NCBI GenBank assembly: GCA_009739215.1
Contig: VSJF01000004.1
Span: 868,001-932,000 of the forward strand
DNA from: Floccularia luteovirens
Lineage: Eukaryota > Basidiomycota > Agaricomycetes > Agaricales > Squamanitaceae
Reading direction: 5' to 3'
DNA: 64,000 bases
Shown: positions 25,672 through 37,559 of the stretch, piece after piece
Layout: every line of letters begins with the position of its first letter
How positions within the stretch are numbered: position 1 is the stretch's first letter
Notes under the pieces: model-generated
Databases searched by the model: none
What the model was told of the DNA's origin: nothing
What the model saw: the letters and a program-made list of their open reading frames with translations, nothing else
Made by a program: the position numbers and the translations under genes

Positions 25672-28250
25672 ATGATTACATTCTTATTCAAGTGCATATC
25701 CGTCTACGCTGTGTCGTGGTGTGTCTGGCGCATTGTACGCCAGTATTTTGTTAAATCGCCTCTTTATAATATCCCTGGCCCTCCGCCGGAATCTTTCTGG
25801 AAAGGTAATGTACCTTAGCTTGCACAGACCAGGAATCAATGCTCAAACTACCTGGTGGTCACTGGTAACAGGAAATTTTGATGCTTTCTTCGGCTTGGAC
25901 GGGTGGGATTATCATAAGATACTCGCACAAAAATGTGAGTTGGATTTATGTGCTCAGCTGTTGGTATACGCTAAGCCTCGATCACAGACGGAAATGTTTG
26001 TCGGATCATAGGTTTCTTTGGTGTATGTCTTTTGTAGTATAACGTTCCCCCACTAAAAATTTGGTTCAGAAACCTCATTTATGCATTTCGGATCCAAAGG
26101 CTTTGCACCACATCATTGTAAAGGTGGGTCGGTTGTTAAACATGGGCTCTTGAAAGGATGAATAATTAAACGTCAATAGGACCAGAACATTTATGATGAA
26201 ACGGACGAATTCTTTGCGTAAATAGTCATTGCTTCAATCATGGAAGTAGTGGGAACTCAACATGAACTGTCAGGATAAATGAACTTATTTTCGGTGGAGG
26301 TTTACTCTCGACATTTGGTGGGCCAATAACACAAAGCCGTACCCCCGACTGATTTGGCTATGCAGGCGACTCACATCGGAGACAGCGTAAGATGCTGAAC
26401 CCTGTCTTTTCAATCGCACACATGAGAAGAATGAGTAAGTTCTTGTTTCTGCCGTTTTGTTGCTACTATTAATATAAATCTGGTAGTTCCTGTATTCTGG
26501 CAAGTAACCAATAAAGTGCGTTAAGGGTCTGACAAGAACCAGAGAACACAACGCACTCATGCACTCACGCACCATAGCTGCAGATGACTTTTGCCCATAA
26601 AGTTGAAGACGGACCGCAAGAGGTATCGTAACATGAGCTTTGAGTGAAATTTACGTCATAATATTTCCCCCCCAAAGGTCGACATCCTTCACTGGATGAC
26701 TAGGACAGCGCTTGAACTCATCGGACAAAGCGGATTCGGTTATTCCTTCGATAAGTTGACAACTGATGACCCGGAACATCCATTCAGCTCATCAATAAAA
26801 ATGCTCATGTGAGTCCTTGTCCCAACAGTAGCTATGAATCTTGTATTCAATCATACAAGCCCTATGTTCTTCAAACTCTTCATCTTCCAGGCAATAGTTC
26901 CAGTCACTTCGAGAATCGGGACACCTCGTTTCCGCCGATTTATAGTGGATCATCTTCCGTGGAAAGAACTCCATCAGATGAGGGATATTGTAGATGTTCT
27001 TACCAACACTTCAATTGAGATTGTTGAATCCAAACGGCGGGCGTTGAAAGAAGGGGACGAAGCTGTCTCGAAGCAAATAGGGCAGGGGAAAGACATAATT
27101 AGTATCCTTCGTATGTTATTTCCTAGTCATGTCTTGTCTTTTTGTAGCTGATACTTTGTTCCGTTAGTTAAAACTAATATGGAAGCCGCAGAAGAGGATC
27201 GTTTGTCGGAGGATGAGATCCTTGGACAGATATCGTAAGAATATATGAGTACTCAGAGCGAAAATTTATCTGAATCGAGCTAACAAGCACATTTTCGTTT
27301 GCTGCAATGGATACTACCTCTTCGGCTCTCGCACGTATCCTACATCTACTAGCCCACCACACCGAAGTACAAGAAAGACTTCGTGAAGAAATTTTAGAAA
27401 CGCGCAAGAAGCATGGTAATGAAATTGGTTATGACGAGCTCGTCTCTATGCCTTACTTGGATGCTGTTTGTAGAGAAACTTTGAGACTGTAAGTGACCTG
27501 ATGGTATAATAAGCTACCATCTGATACGGCTTTACTTTAGATATCCTCCAGTAGTCATGGTGAGGCGTGTGTATGTATTCATAACTTGCACATTGGACTC
27601 TCGCTGTCAGAAATTTAATGTTGCTAAATAGAGCCCGTCAAGGTGTTCTTATGCCCCTCTCTACTCCCATCAAAGGCGTTGATGGGCGCGAAGTACCTGA
27701 AATTTTCGTCCCAAAGAACACATCAATCATTGTGTCAATTCTAAGTGCAAATCGCAGCACGGAGATATGGGGGGCTGATTCATACGAGTGGAAGCCGGAA
27801 AGGTGGCTTGATCCCTTGCCGGATACCGTTTCCGAAGCCCATATGCCTGGGATATATTCTCACCTGTGGGTCTTGAACCTTGTTACTTGTCCTCATGTCA
27901 GATGTTGATAAATCTTTTTTGTAATAGGATGACGTTTTTAGGAGGCGGCAGGGCATGCATGTACGTTCATCTCTATGTCGTGCAGGAATGTTGCTCAAGT
28001 CCCATTATGAAAAACAGAGGTTTCAAGTTCTCTCAGCTTGAAATGAGTAAGTTCCTAATCAATTGTTAACGGTATCACCTTTAAACCACCCACTTTTTCA
28101 GAGGTCGTCTTAGCCACCCTGCTTGGATCCTTCCGAGTGTCTCCTTCTGAGAAGAACGTCAAATGGAATATGACTGGGATTGCGAGTCCGGTTCTGCGCG
28201 ACAACAAAGATCTACGTCCACAATTACCAATGGTAATTAGCGCGATCTAA
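25672..28250 (+). CDS. Cytochrome P450, tandem copy 1
   Basis: Haem-thiolate monooxygenase, ER-anchored. The ATG at 25672 gives an N-terminal membrane anchor (MITFLFKCISVYAVSW) followed by the Pro-rich hinge NIPGPPPES. About 14 short exons can be joined without a stop. Landmarks: HRRQRKMLNPVFS (C-helix), WMTRTALELIGQSGFGYSF, IGTPRFRRFIVDHLPW, the I-helix SFAAMDTTSSALARILHLL (oxygen-binding AMDTT), CRETLRL (ExxR), EWKPERW (PERF-type), and the haem loop FLGGGRACIGFKFSQLEM made by splicing ...RAC|IGFK. Ends DLRPQLPMVISAI with TAA at 28248-28250. It looks functional. Similar sequences occur in Agaricomycete P450 families such as CYP5150, but I cannot assign a CYP number. First of three intact tandem paralogues. 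Confidence 0.88.
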
Positions 28251-29381
28251 GCTGGTGTCAATGGAATACTAGCAAAATCCTAGATACAAAGGATAAATTG
28301 TAATTCCGTATGACACATTACGATCTACGGATTTGGGGTGCGTGGAGGGATGTCACATTCTTAGGAATGCTGTTGTCATTTTGTTCACTTTGTTTTATCT
28401 CGATTCAATGATATATAAAGCGTTTCAATCCTTCGGACCGAAAAGGATGATCTTAAGGTTTTCATATTGTTCAAAGATAGTGTATTGTGATGTGCGTCCT
28501 CATGTCATACAATATCAAGTAATAGAGTACGACAAAAAGAAACTTGGGACATACATGGTCGTGGTATGCGATAGATAGAAGCCATGCGCCGCTGATGGAA
28601 CAAGTTGATGCACAGCAGTCGCTGATCATGAGAAACAGCCGCGGTGATACAAAATCATAACGGTCACGGTTGCTGAAAGCTTCTTAACATAACAACTACA
28701 AACTACGAACTATTGATGATCATGAACATCTCCATCATGCTATTTCTTCTTATTTATACATTGATCATAGCCTCCGTTCGATTTCTGAGCGCTGAATAGG
28801 TCAGTCCATATCTGCACTACGGCATCGCCGCCGTCATACTTAATTATGATGCATGCACTATCAATATGCTGAACAATGTGCCGTCGCATAAGTCTTTAAG
28901 CTTTTGGGGTAACCCCCTTCATTGCTATCTGGAGAACTTTGTTCTTCCCGCACCACTGGCTCGCACACAGGTCACCTGAACTACAAGAATAGTTTTTCAA
29001 TAGCATACGCATCAAGTCTGAAGATCCAACAATGTGAATTCTCTCATCGGGTACTTTCAGTGCCCCGGTTGTTCACTCCAAATCGAGGACATGGTAAGAA
29101 TTCTGGTTCTGCAATGAATCTGGCAACAGCCCCACAACTGAGAAAAGATGTTGATGTTTTGGTGCCTGTCACAGATTTAGCTATCCTAAATCCATTCGCG
29201 AAACAAGACAAGATGCAGAAGGTTCAATGATTTTCCTGTGAGTTTACACACACTTTGTCATTTCTCTGGTACTTATCTGCTAGTTTCTTTATGAATCTCG
29301 GGATTTCTTTCTCCCGTGGTGTGTGTTGTTTGATAATATACATTGTCTCAAACTAATCTGCTGTAGTCCGTTCTCAAGGCA
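28251..29381. other. Intergenic between P450 copies 1 and 2
   Basis: About 1.1 kb without a recognised gene. The frame at 28922-29230 opens at a non-ATG codon and resembles nothing I know. It should hold the promoter of copy 2. Confidence 0.5.
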
Positions 29382-31881
29382 ATGATTACATTCCTGCTAC
29401 TCAAATGCCTATCAATCTATGTGGTGTCTTGGTGTGCTTGGCGCATTGTGCGCCAGTATGTCGTCAAGTCGCCTCTTGATAATGTCCCCGGCCCTCCATC
29501 GGAGTCACTTCTGAAGGGTAATGTCAATTCACCTGTACAAACATACTAGACCACTCACTATTAACAGGAAACTTTGGCAATATATTCAACTTGAATGGCT
29601 GGGCTTACCATAAGATGCTGGCACAAAAATGTAAGCAAAATAATATGCTTGACTATCATGTACTCAAAATTATGATGAATCACAGACGGAAATGTTTGTC
29701 GCTTCAGAGGCTTCCTTGGTGTTCGTCTCCTGTTGCATGTCAGAGGCTGTGAAAAATTCCCCTAATTCATTGACTAGAAATCTCATCTGTACGTCTTTGA
29801 TCCCAAGGCGTTACATCACATCATCGTGAAGGTGAGTTAGCTAGCATATGAGCCTTCTTAAATGACAAATTCCATGTTATTAGGACCAAAATATTTATGA
29901 CGAAACGGACCAGTTTTTTGCGTGAATATCCTCTTTCTATAGTGATAACACCAATCAGAACTTATTACAAACCATCAGGATAAACCAAATTGTCTTCGGA
30001 GGTGGTTTGTTATCAACATTCGGTGAGTTCGTTACAAATTGCATGTATTCTTATTTCACTTTGTTTGCAGGCAACACACACAGAAGGCAACGTAAGATGT
30101 TGAACCCCGTATTTTCCATTGTCCACATGCGAAAAATGAGTAAGTTTGTGTCTCTTCCAATCTAATTGTTGACTAAAGGTTACTGTGGCAGTTCCCATTT
30201 TCTGGCAAGTAACCAACAAGGTATGTAAACAATGCCATAAGGATTAGTAGATAAAGCTCATCCAGATGTCATAGCTGCACATGACGCTTGTCAGTAAAGT
30301 CGAGAAAGGCTCGCAAGAAATTGACGTTCTTCATTGGATGACCAGGACAGCGCTTGAGCTCATTGGGCAGAGCGGTTTTGGCTACTCTTTCGACACTTTG
30401 ACATCTAATGCTCCTGAACATCCTTTCAGCTCTTCGATCAAAATGCTCATGTAAGTCACTGTACTGTTAGTCGTTTGCATACCTCGCTCATGTGGATATC
30501 CAAGTCCAACGTTTTTCAAACTTTTTATGTACCAGTGGGTGATGCCTACTGCATCAAAAATTGGAACGCCGCGTTTCCGTCGATTTGTTGTGGATCACTT
30601 GCCGTGGAAGGATCTTCATCAGATGCGGGACATAGTGGACACTCTTCATAAAACCTCCACTGAGATTATTGAATCCAAACGAAAGGCGCTGGAGGAAGGT
30701 GATGAAGCTGTTTTGAAACAGGTTGGGCAAGGAAATGATATAATTAGTATTCTTCGTATGTTTCCTTCGATCCATATATTCCCCTTTTGTAGTTGATGCT
30801 CTATTATATCAGTTAAAACCAATTTGGAAGCCTCAGAAGAGGATCAGCTTTCAGAGGATGAGATCCTTGGTCAAATTTCGTAGGTTTTTATCATGATTTC
30901 GGTTAGGAGATTAATCACAAGTGGGCTTATCTAGGACTTTTTCGTTTGCGGCAATGGATACTACCTCCTCAGCGCTGGCACGCATCCTACACTTACTAGC
31001 TAGTCATCCCAAAGTTCAAGAAAAGCTTCGTGAGGAAATTTTGGAGACTCAGAAGATGCACGGAAATGAGATTAGTTATGACGAGCTTGTTTCGATGCCT
31101 TACTTGGATGCCGTATGTCGAGAAACTTTGAGACTGTCAGTGTATTACGGAATATCAAGCCTTTATGTAATATTCATTCAGTTCAATCCAGGTACCCTCC
31201 CGCACCGACAGTGAGACGGGTGTATGTATCCACAGTTCATCAGTTACCCTTGTTACTAACTCTTTCTGACTAGAGCTCGTCAAGATGCCATCCTGCCCCT
31301 TTCTACGCCGATCAAAGGTGTCAATGGGCGAGAGCTACGCGAAATATTTGTCCCAAAGAACACACTTATCGTTGTATCTATCCTCAACGCCAATCGCAAC
31401 CCTGACATATGGGGATCTGATTCACACGAGTGGAAACCAGAAAGGTGGCTCAGTCCTCTCCCGGAGACGGTTTCCGAGGCCCATATGCCTGGGATATATT
31501 CTCACCTGTTTGTTCTGAATTATGTTTGTTGGCTGTTGGTTAATATCCCTTGATTAGCATGACATTCCTAGGAGGTGGTAGAGCATGCATGTACGATTCA
31601 ACCCTTTTGGGTGGAGAAGTTTTGCTGAAGTTTTATTTGTCATAACAGCGGCTTTAAGTTCTCTCAACTTGAAATGAGTAAGCCGCTAATTACATTCAGT
31701 GTGGACACTTTTTCTGATTATCTAACCTACAGAGGTTGTGTTGGTTACTCTGCTTGGATCTTTCCGACTCTCTCCTTCCGAGAAGAATATCAAGTGGAAT
31801 ATGACTGGGATTGCAAGTCCGGTTCTGCACAACAACAAAGACCTACGTCCTCAATTGCCAATGGTAATTAGTGCGATCTGA
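29382..31881 (+). CDS. Cytochrome P450, tandem copy 2
   Basis: Closest in sequence to copy 1 (same MITFL start, VRQY, KSPLDN). ATG at 29382, anchor MITFLLLKCLSIYVVSW, hinge VPGPPSES. C-helix HRRQRKMLNPVFS, SGFGYSF, IGTPRFRRFVVDHLPW, I-helix SFAAMDTTSSALARILHLL, CRETLRL, EWKPERW, haem loop FLGGGRACIGFKFSQLEM, end LPMVISAI with TGA at 31879-31881. The frame is open throughout after splicing. It lacks one intron that copies 1 and 3 both have: SQE and IDVLHW are contiguous at 30319/30320. One donor near 29726 reads GTTCGT, which is weaker than its counterparts. Function is likely kept; the substrate is unknown. Confidence 0.87.
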
Positions 31882-32520
31882 GTGGATCAGGGGATCTCTA
31901 CGTATCACCATAAAGCGAATCTATACGACTGCATATGTACGGACAATGTTTTCTTTCAGTATAGAAGCAAATTCATTATAAAGGCACCCGAAACAGTTTC
32001 ATTTGAATCCCATGAAGCAGTGATTTCTTTCCTTTTACAGAAACCTCTAGGCTTACTCTACTGGCTGAGTCAATTATGATCATATCAGAATCTGTATGCG
32101 ATCAATCGGAACTTCCAACAAATGCAGTAAACCCGGATGCACAGTGTGTACTTTAGTGATCTACACATCTGAACAGCTTCCGTTCTGCAAAACTCGGTCT
32201 GAACTATCATCAATTAAGTCGTCACCTGAACTGATTAACGGCAACTTTCCTCCGGCGTCCTGTTGTAATTTCCAAAGTGGGAAATTTTGGCATTCATATC
32301 GTATCTAGGACACATACACGGCTAACAGAAGAAAACTCCTTATATCCTTCATTGTTCTTCCCAATCGTTCGCATCTCTACATTTCATTCTGCTTAGGCGC
32401 CATCAACAATTCAGAAGTTCAAGTGGAGACTCTTGGAAGTTCGTTCTACCTTCCGCATGGGTAAACAAATTTTTGCTATATAGTCCTGCATGTCTTACCT
32501 TGGTCATATAGTCCTCAAGA
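31882..32520. other. P450 copy 3 upstream region (arm of inverted duplication)
   Basis: No gene. From about 32092 to 32520 it resembles, in inverted orientation, 37380 to 36952 upstream of the broken P450. Shared blocks include GCGAT(C/T)AATCGGAA(C/G)TTCCAAC near 32099 and its inverse near 37365, and a block just before the start codon ending AGT-CTCAAGAATG on both arms. So the duplication carried promoter DNA as well as coding sequence. Confidence 0.6.
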
Positions 32521-35047
32521 ATGATTGCGCTGCTACTCAAAGGTTTAATCCTCTATGTGGTCGCTCGGTGGAGTTGGCGTATTTTACGCAATTACATTGT
32601 CGGATCACCACTCGATAAAATTCCCGGACCTCCGCCTGAATCCTTGCTGATAGGAAATATGGGTTCGTTCTTTGACATAGATGGCTGGGACTACCACAAG
32701 ATGCTTGCGGAAAAATGTTGGTACAATACTTGAATCAGGGCGTGTTACTTTTAATAAATGTGCGCACAGATGGCAACGCTCTTCGTATCAAAGGCGTGTT
32801 CGGAGTAAGTTGTCTATTGTATGTAAACTCCTACCGACTGATTTTTGTCCAGCAATCACAGTTATGTATTTCTGATCCGAAGGCAATGCACCATGTTATC
32901 GTAAAGGTACGCTAAGTCCTTTGTCTCTCTCAACAATGGAATCTATTCTATTCTGACCCCATTTATTAGGATCAGAATGTTTTTGAAGAGACTGAGCATT
33001 TTACTGCGTAGGTGTATTCCTATCTAAGACAAAACCACTGAAAACTTATTATACGAAATAGGATGGTCAAGTCCATGTTTGGGATAAACTCGGTGCTCTC
33101 GACTTCTGGTGACACTTCATTTACTTTTCATACTTACAATCGGCTTACTTTCCTTAGGCGAACGGCATCGGAGACAACGCAAGATGCTTAATCCTGTCTT
33201 TTCTACTGCTCATATGCGCCAGATGGGTGAGCACTTCTCCACAAGCGCTCGATTATAGTTAATTGATTTTGTGAGAAGTCCCCATATTTTGGGAAGTGAC
33301 AAATAAGGCACCGATTTGTCTCATTCATGATTTTAATGTGTTGAATGCTGCATAGTTGGAAACTACACTGTCGCAGACAGTACAACATGGCCCACAAGAG
33401 GTACCGTTATAAATGCCACATTGCCTATTTATGATCTCACCGCTGTAAAGATCGATATTCTCCGCTGGATGACTCGGACTGCTCTCGAGCTGATTGGTCA
33501 AAGCGGATTTGGCTTTTCATTTGATCCGCTGACCCCCAATGCTGTTGAGCACCCATTTAGCTCTTCGATCAAAATGTTTGTGTATGTAACCCTTCCTCCA
33601 ACAAATGTCGATTATTCCATCTAAACATAAGTACTCTATTGCGTTCTTAAAAGTCCCACGCTTTCCAAGCTCATGTTTTTTATGTTAACAATTCTGCCTT
33701 TCGCTTCAAAAATTGGGACACCACGCTTCCGTCGATTTGTTGTAAATGCTTTACCATGGAAGGATCTACACGACATGCGGGATATAGCAGACACGCTTTA
33801 TAACACCTCTGTTGAAATTTTTGAATCCAAGAAGAAGGCTCTGAAAGAAGGAGACGAAATTGTTGTGAAGCAGATCGGACAAGGAAAAGATATAATAAGC
33901 ATCCTTCGTGAGTAATTCTGGTCTTAACACAGGAAAATCTATGCTGATTTTCCTTTTGTACAGTCAAAGCAAATATGGAAGCGTCGGAAGGGGACCGCCT
34001 ATCAGAGGATGAGATGTTATCTCAAATATCGTGAGGCCTTTCTTGTACATTGATATGGTACACATTTGACTGATCGAGATACTGTAGAGTTTTCTCTTTT
34101 GCCGCCATGGATACGACTTCCTCAGCTCTCGCTCGCATTCTGCATCTTCTTGGTACTCACCCAGATGTGCAAGACAAACTTCGTGATGAAATCTTGGAAA
34201 AGCGCAAGATACACGGAAATGAGATCGGATATGACGAGCTTGTCATGATGCCATACTTGGATGCCATTTGCAGGGAAACTATGAGATTGTTAGCATGTAA
34301 TCACCAGATGCTGAGATATTTTTCGCTAACTTTCGATCTCAGGTACCCCCCTGTCTCGATGGTACGACGGATGTAGGTGTCAATCATCCACAGACTTGTC
34401 ATTTAGTTAATGAGATCCGTTCCCAATATACAGTGCTCGTCAAGACATATCCTTACCACTTTCCACGCCGATCAAGAATACTGATGGGGAAGAAATGAAT
34501 GAAATATTCGTTCCCAAAAATACACTGATTCATGTGTCAATCCTGAATTCCAACCGCAATCCAGAAATATGGGGACCGGACTCATGTGAATGGAAGCCAG
34601 AACGGTGGCTCAATCCCCTTCCAGACACGGTCGCTGAAGCGCACATACCTGGGATATACTCCCACCTGTAAGTACAATTCTGTTCCTGGATTCGCATTTC
34701 ACTAATCTGTCCTGGATAGCATGACATTCCTTGGAGGCGGAAGAGCATGCATGTACGTATAATAATGTCTACTGATAGGATTTATATACTGAGGGTAATA
34801 TGATAGCGGCTTCAAGTTTTCTCAGCTTGAAATGAGTAAGTTGTTGTTATTAATGTCATGCCATCACTGTTATTGATATTCGGAATCAGAGGTTGTCCTT
34901 GCTGCTTTGATTGGGTCAATCAAATTTTCTCCTTCTACTAGCTTCAACATCAAATGGAATATGGCTGAAATAGTAGGACCCGTAACAGTGAAAGAAGACA
35001 AGACGGATCTCCGACAACAATTACCAATGGTGGTTACTGCAGTGTAA
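32521..35047 (+). CDS. Cytochrome P450, tandem copy 3
   Basis: More diverged member of the array. ATG at 32521, anchor MIALLLKGLILYVVARWSW, hinge KIPGPPPESLLIGNMGSFF. Then FGINSVLSTSGERHRRQRKM, WMTRTALELIGQSGFGFSF, IGTPRFRRFVVNALPW, I-helix SFAAMDTTSSALARILHLL, CRETMRL, EWKPERW, haem loop FLGGGRACIGFKFSQLEM, end LPMVVTAV with TAA at 35045-35047. All exons can be joined. One intron must use a GC donor at 33308-33309 (AAG|GCACCG); copies 1 and 2 and the inverted pseudogene have GT there. If that GC intron is not spliced the gene would be damaged, so confidence that it is functional is a little lower than for copies 1 and 2. Confidence 0.82.
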
Positions 35048-35127
35048 GACTATTTCTCGTCTTACCACGAGATCTTTTTGTAATATGTAAGGTATAACAT
35101 ATGTATGTACTTCATTTTTCGTTTGTT

Positions 35128-35310
35128 TCTTAATGCCACTTGCTGTTTCCTTGATGAACTAATAAATGGGGGCATTGGCAATGGAATGCCAGAGCTGCTT
35201 CAATCGAGGTCAAAATCTGCAGGCTAGATTCTGAACAAAGGAGCAACAATTTTACAAAATAGACTTCTGTAACCGGTGATGTAAAGTAACCACCTGCATA
35301 TACCCAATAA
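35128..35310 (+). repeat. Inverted-repeat element A with VPS60-like fragment
   Basis: Sequence after P450 copy 3 that is repeated in inverse orientation at about 35735-35885 (element B). Shared blocks include GGCAATGGAATGCC and ATCTGCAGGCTAGAT. The core, about 35180-35231, matches VPS60 exon 2 (37684-37735) at roughly 43 of 52 bases by hand count and would read ARAASIEVKICRLDSE against ARVASIEVKIRKLDGE. It is not an expressed gene: no start, and the frame runs into stops. Confidence 0.7.
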
Positions 35311-35379
35311 TATCGGGCAATGGGATTCAAGAATACCCACAGAGCCCCTGAAGCAAATTTGTGCTAACATTACCACTCC

Positions 35380-35740
35380 ATCAGCTCACAAACCATCACA
35401 CGGTTGTTCATATCCTGAATTCCAAGCCGCAATTCAGAAAAAATTTGAGGACCAGACCAGTGACATGAATGGAAACTAGAACTGTGACTTAATTCCCCTG
35501 GTAGATACAGCCGTATGGTTCCTTCAGCATACATGCTTGGGATATATTGGATACACATCTGCTTGTTCAGGTTTGCTGGTTTTCATGTTCGCTGTTTGCT
35601 GACTTCCTTCGAATAGCATGAGATTTGTGGAAGGCAGAAGAGCGTTCAGCTACTAGATATTGCCCATTATTCTTGCTGCTTTGGTTGGGTCATCCAATTT
35701 TCTAGCGCTGATATTGAATGGGGCCGTAACAGTTACGGAG
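35380..35740 (+). pseudogene. Decayed P450 3' fragment
   Basis: Plus-strand relic of the last P450 exons. The segment from about 35390 aligns with copy 3 from about 34525: 'cctgaattccaagccgcaa' here against 'cctgaattccaaccgcaat' there, then EWKPERW-region DNA, the splice region, and the haem-loop exon. It is broken: a TAG follows the Lys codon of the EWKPERW segment, and the haem-loop reads M-R-F-V-E-G-R-R-A-F where intact copies read MTFLGGGRAC, so the haem-ligand Cys is lost. The end near 35665-35740 matches the final exon (LAALVGSSNF against LAALIGSIKF) and then breaks. No 5' part of a P450 precedes it. Confidence 0.78.
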
Positions 35741-35885
35741 GTGGATATGCAGAGTGCTTTACTTCACCTGTTCCATTGTTCAGTATCTAGCCTGCAGATA
35801 ATGAAGCAACTCGGGCATTCCATTGCCAGTTTCCCATTTTGGGTTGTTAGAGCGGTCCAAGAGAACGACAAGTGACATTTACAGT
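35735..35885 (-). repeat. Inverted-repeat element B
   Basis: Inverse partner of element A at 35128-35310. Read on the minus strand it contains GGCAATGGAATGCCCGAG, then TTGCTTCA, then ATCTGCAGGCTAGATACTG, lacking about ten bases present in the middle of element A. It sits just beyond the 3' flank of the inverted P450 pseudogene, as element A sits beyond copy 3, so the two elements are part of the two arms of one inverted duplication. Confidence 0.65.
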
Positions 35886-35963
35886 TTGAGTAACAGCGAA
35901 GATGGAACACATACATATGCGGCTATCTTACAAAAAGGTTTCAGAATAAGACGAGAAACAGTG

Positions 35964-36951
35964 TTACACTGTACTGATCACCATTGGTAGCTGTGGTCGA
36001 AGATCCGTGTTATCTTCCTTCACTGTTACAGGTCCTACTATTTCAGTCATATTCCATTTGACTTTGAAGCTGGTAGAAGGATCTTGTGGGCCGTGTTGAA
36101 CTATCTGGGATAGTGTGGCTTCCAGCTACGAGTAGTGAGTACATTATGACTATAATGAAACAAATCAATACCTTGTTTGTCACTCCCAAAAATTTAAGGA
36201 CTTTTCTCCCAAAACAAATTAACCATCACTAAGTGCTTATGAAAAAAGTGCTCACCCATCTGGCGCATATGGGCAATAGAAAAAACGGGATTAAGCATCT
36301 TGCGTTGCCTTCGGTGCTGCTCGCCTAAGAAATATAATCCGGTCATCAGTATGAAATGAGTGATTACCAGCAGTCGCAAGCGGCGAGTTCATCCCAAACA
36401 CGGACTTGACCGTGCTATAGCGCATAATAGGATTTCAGCAATTCCGTGTTAAATAGAAATGCACCCACGCAAGAAAGTGGTCAGTCTCTCCATAAAAATT
36501 TTGATCCTAGTCAATCAGGTCAGAGTACTTTCCATGAGAAAGACAAAAGACTTAGCGCACCTTTACGATAATGTGGTGCATTGCCTTCGGATCAGAGATA
36601 CATAGCTGTGGTTGCTGGACAAAAATCAGTCGGTAGAGTTTATAGTCCAAACTGTAGATGGCTCACTCCAAGTATACCTTTGATACGAAAAGCACCGTCA
36701 TATATATGCACGTTGATCAAAAGGAACAGACCACTGACTCAATCATTGTACCAACATTTTTCTGCAAGCATCTTTTGGTAGTCCCAGCCATCTACATTGA
36801 TGAACGAACCCAAACTTCCTATCAGCAAGGACTCAGGCGGAGGCCCGGGGATTTTGTCTAGTGGTGACTCAACCATAAACTTGCGTAAAATGCGCCAACT
36901 CCACCAAGAGGCCACATAGAGAATTAAACCTTTGAGTAGTAGCACAATCAT
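35964..36951 (-). pseudogene. Inverted, internally deleted P450 pseudogene
   Basis: Minus-strand copy closest to copy 3. It begins MIVLLLKGLILYVASWWSW, has IPGPPPESLLIGSLGSF, and keeps the exons with CISDPKAMHH, HRRQRKMLNPVFS, HMRQM and a degraded 'FLGVTNK'. After the exon reading LEATLSQIVQHGPQ it jumps straight to the last exon (DPSTSFKVKWNMTEIVGPV ... LPMVISTV, stop at 35964-35966). About 1.6 kb that would encode the I-helix, ExxR and haem loop is missing. The acceptor AG before the second exon is changed to AT. It cannot make a P450. Its promoter-side and 3' flanks also match copy 3, so it arose as a full inverted duplicate that later lost its centre. Confidence 0.87.
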
Positions 36952-37380
36952 TCTTGAGAACTAATGACTAAAGGCAAGATATGCAGGAATATGTATCAAA
37001 TTGTTATTACCCACGCCGAAGCTAGAACTTTCAAAGAATCCCAATCTTAGGTTCCATATTTGTTGAAATAGCGTAAAATCGCAAGAAAGTACGGCAAGCA
37101 CAAATCCAGGAAGAACAACGAAACATATGGGGAATTTTTCTTTGTTGTGGAATGCCAAGATAGAAATTTCCGCTGTGAGAATGCAAACAAGAGGGATTTC
37201 TATTGAAAGTGACAGTTGACCAGTCCACTGGGTGATGGTGAATTGACAAATGTGAAATCGATGACAGTTCAGTTGTTCAGATTGGAACCCGGAGAAGTTG
37301 ACACTTCCAATCAGGGAAACTGTTCAGGTCAATGAAATACATACTGCAATGGTTGGAACTTCCGATTAATCGCACTGCGC
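36952..37380 (-). repeat. Duplicated P450 upstream region, right arm
   Basis: Minus-strand reading resembles 32092-32520 upstream of copy 3, with substitutions and indels throughout. It marks the outer limit I can see for the inverted duplication. VPS60 begins 180 bases beyond it. Confidence 0.55.
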
Positions 37381-37559
37381 TACATTGCCTTGGTAGGTAC
37401 AACCTGTGGGGCAAGCCAAGAATCAATGAGGTTCATATATAAAAGAAAGAGTAACGAGCGTGACAATTATTACTTAAATCAGATCTTCAACTACACTCGG
37501 ATGACCTCATTCGGAATTGCTGCATTTAGAGTTGTCTGCAGTGACTTCAAACACTCACC

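Noticed and set aside
28922..29230. Plus-strand frame between P450 copies 1 and 2
   Set aside because: Non-ATG start, no known motif and no similarity to the neighbouring P450 exons.
36739..36951. A fourth functional P450 on the minus strand
   Set aside because: The first exon is intact but the I-helix, ExxR and haem loop are deleted and one splice acceptor is lost, so it is a pseudogene.
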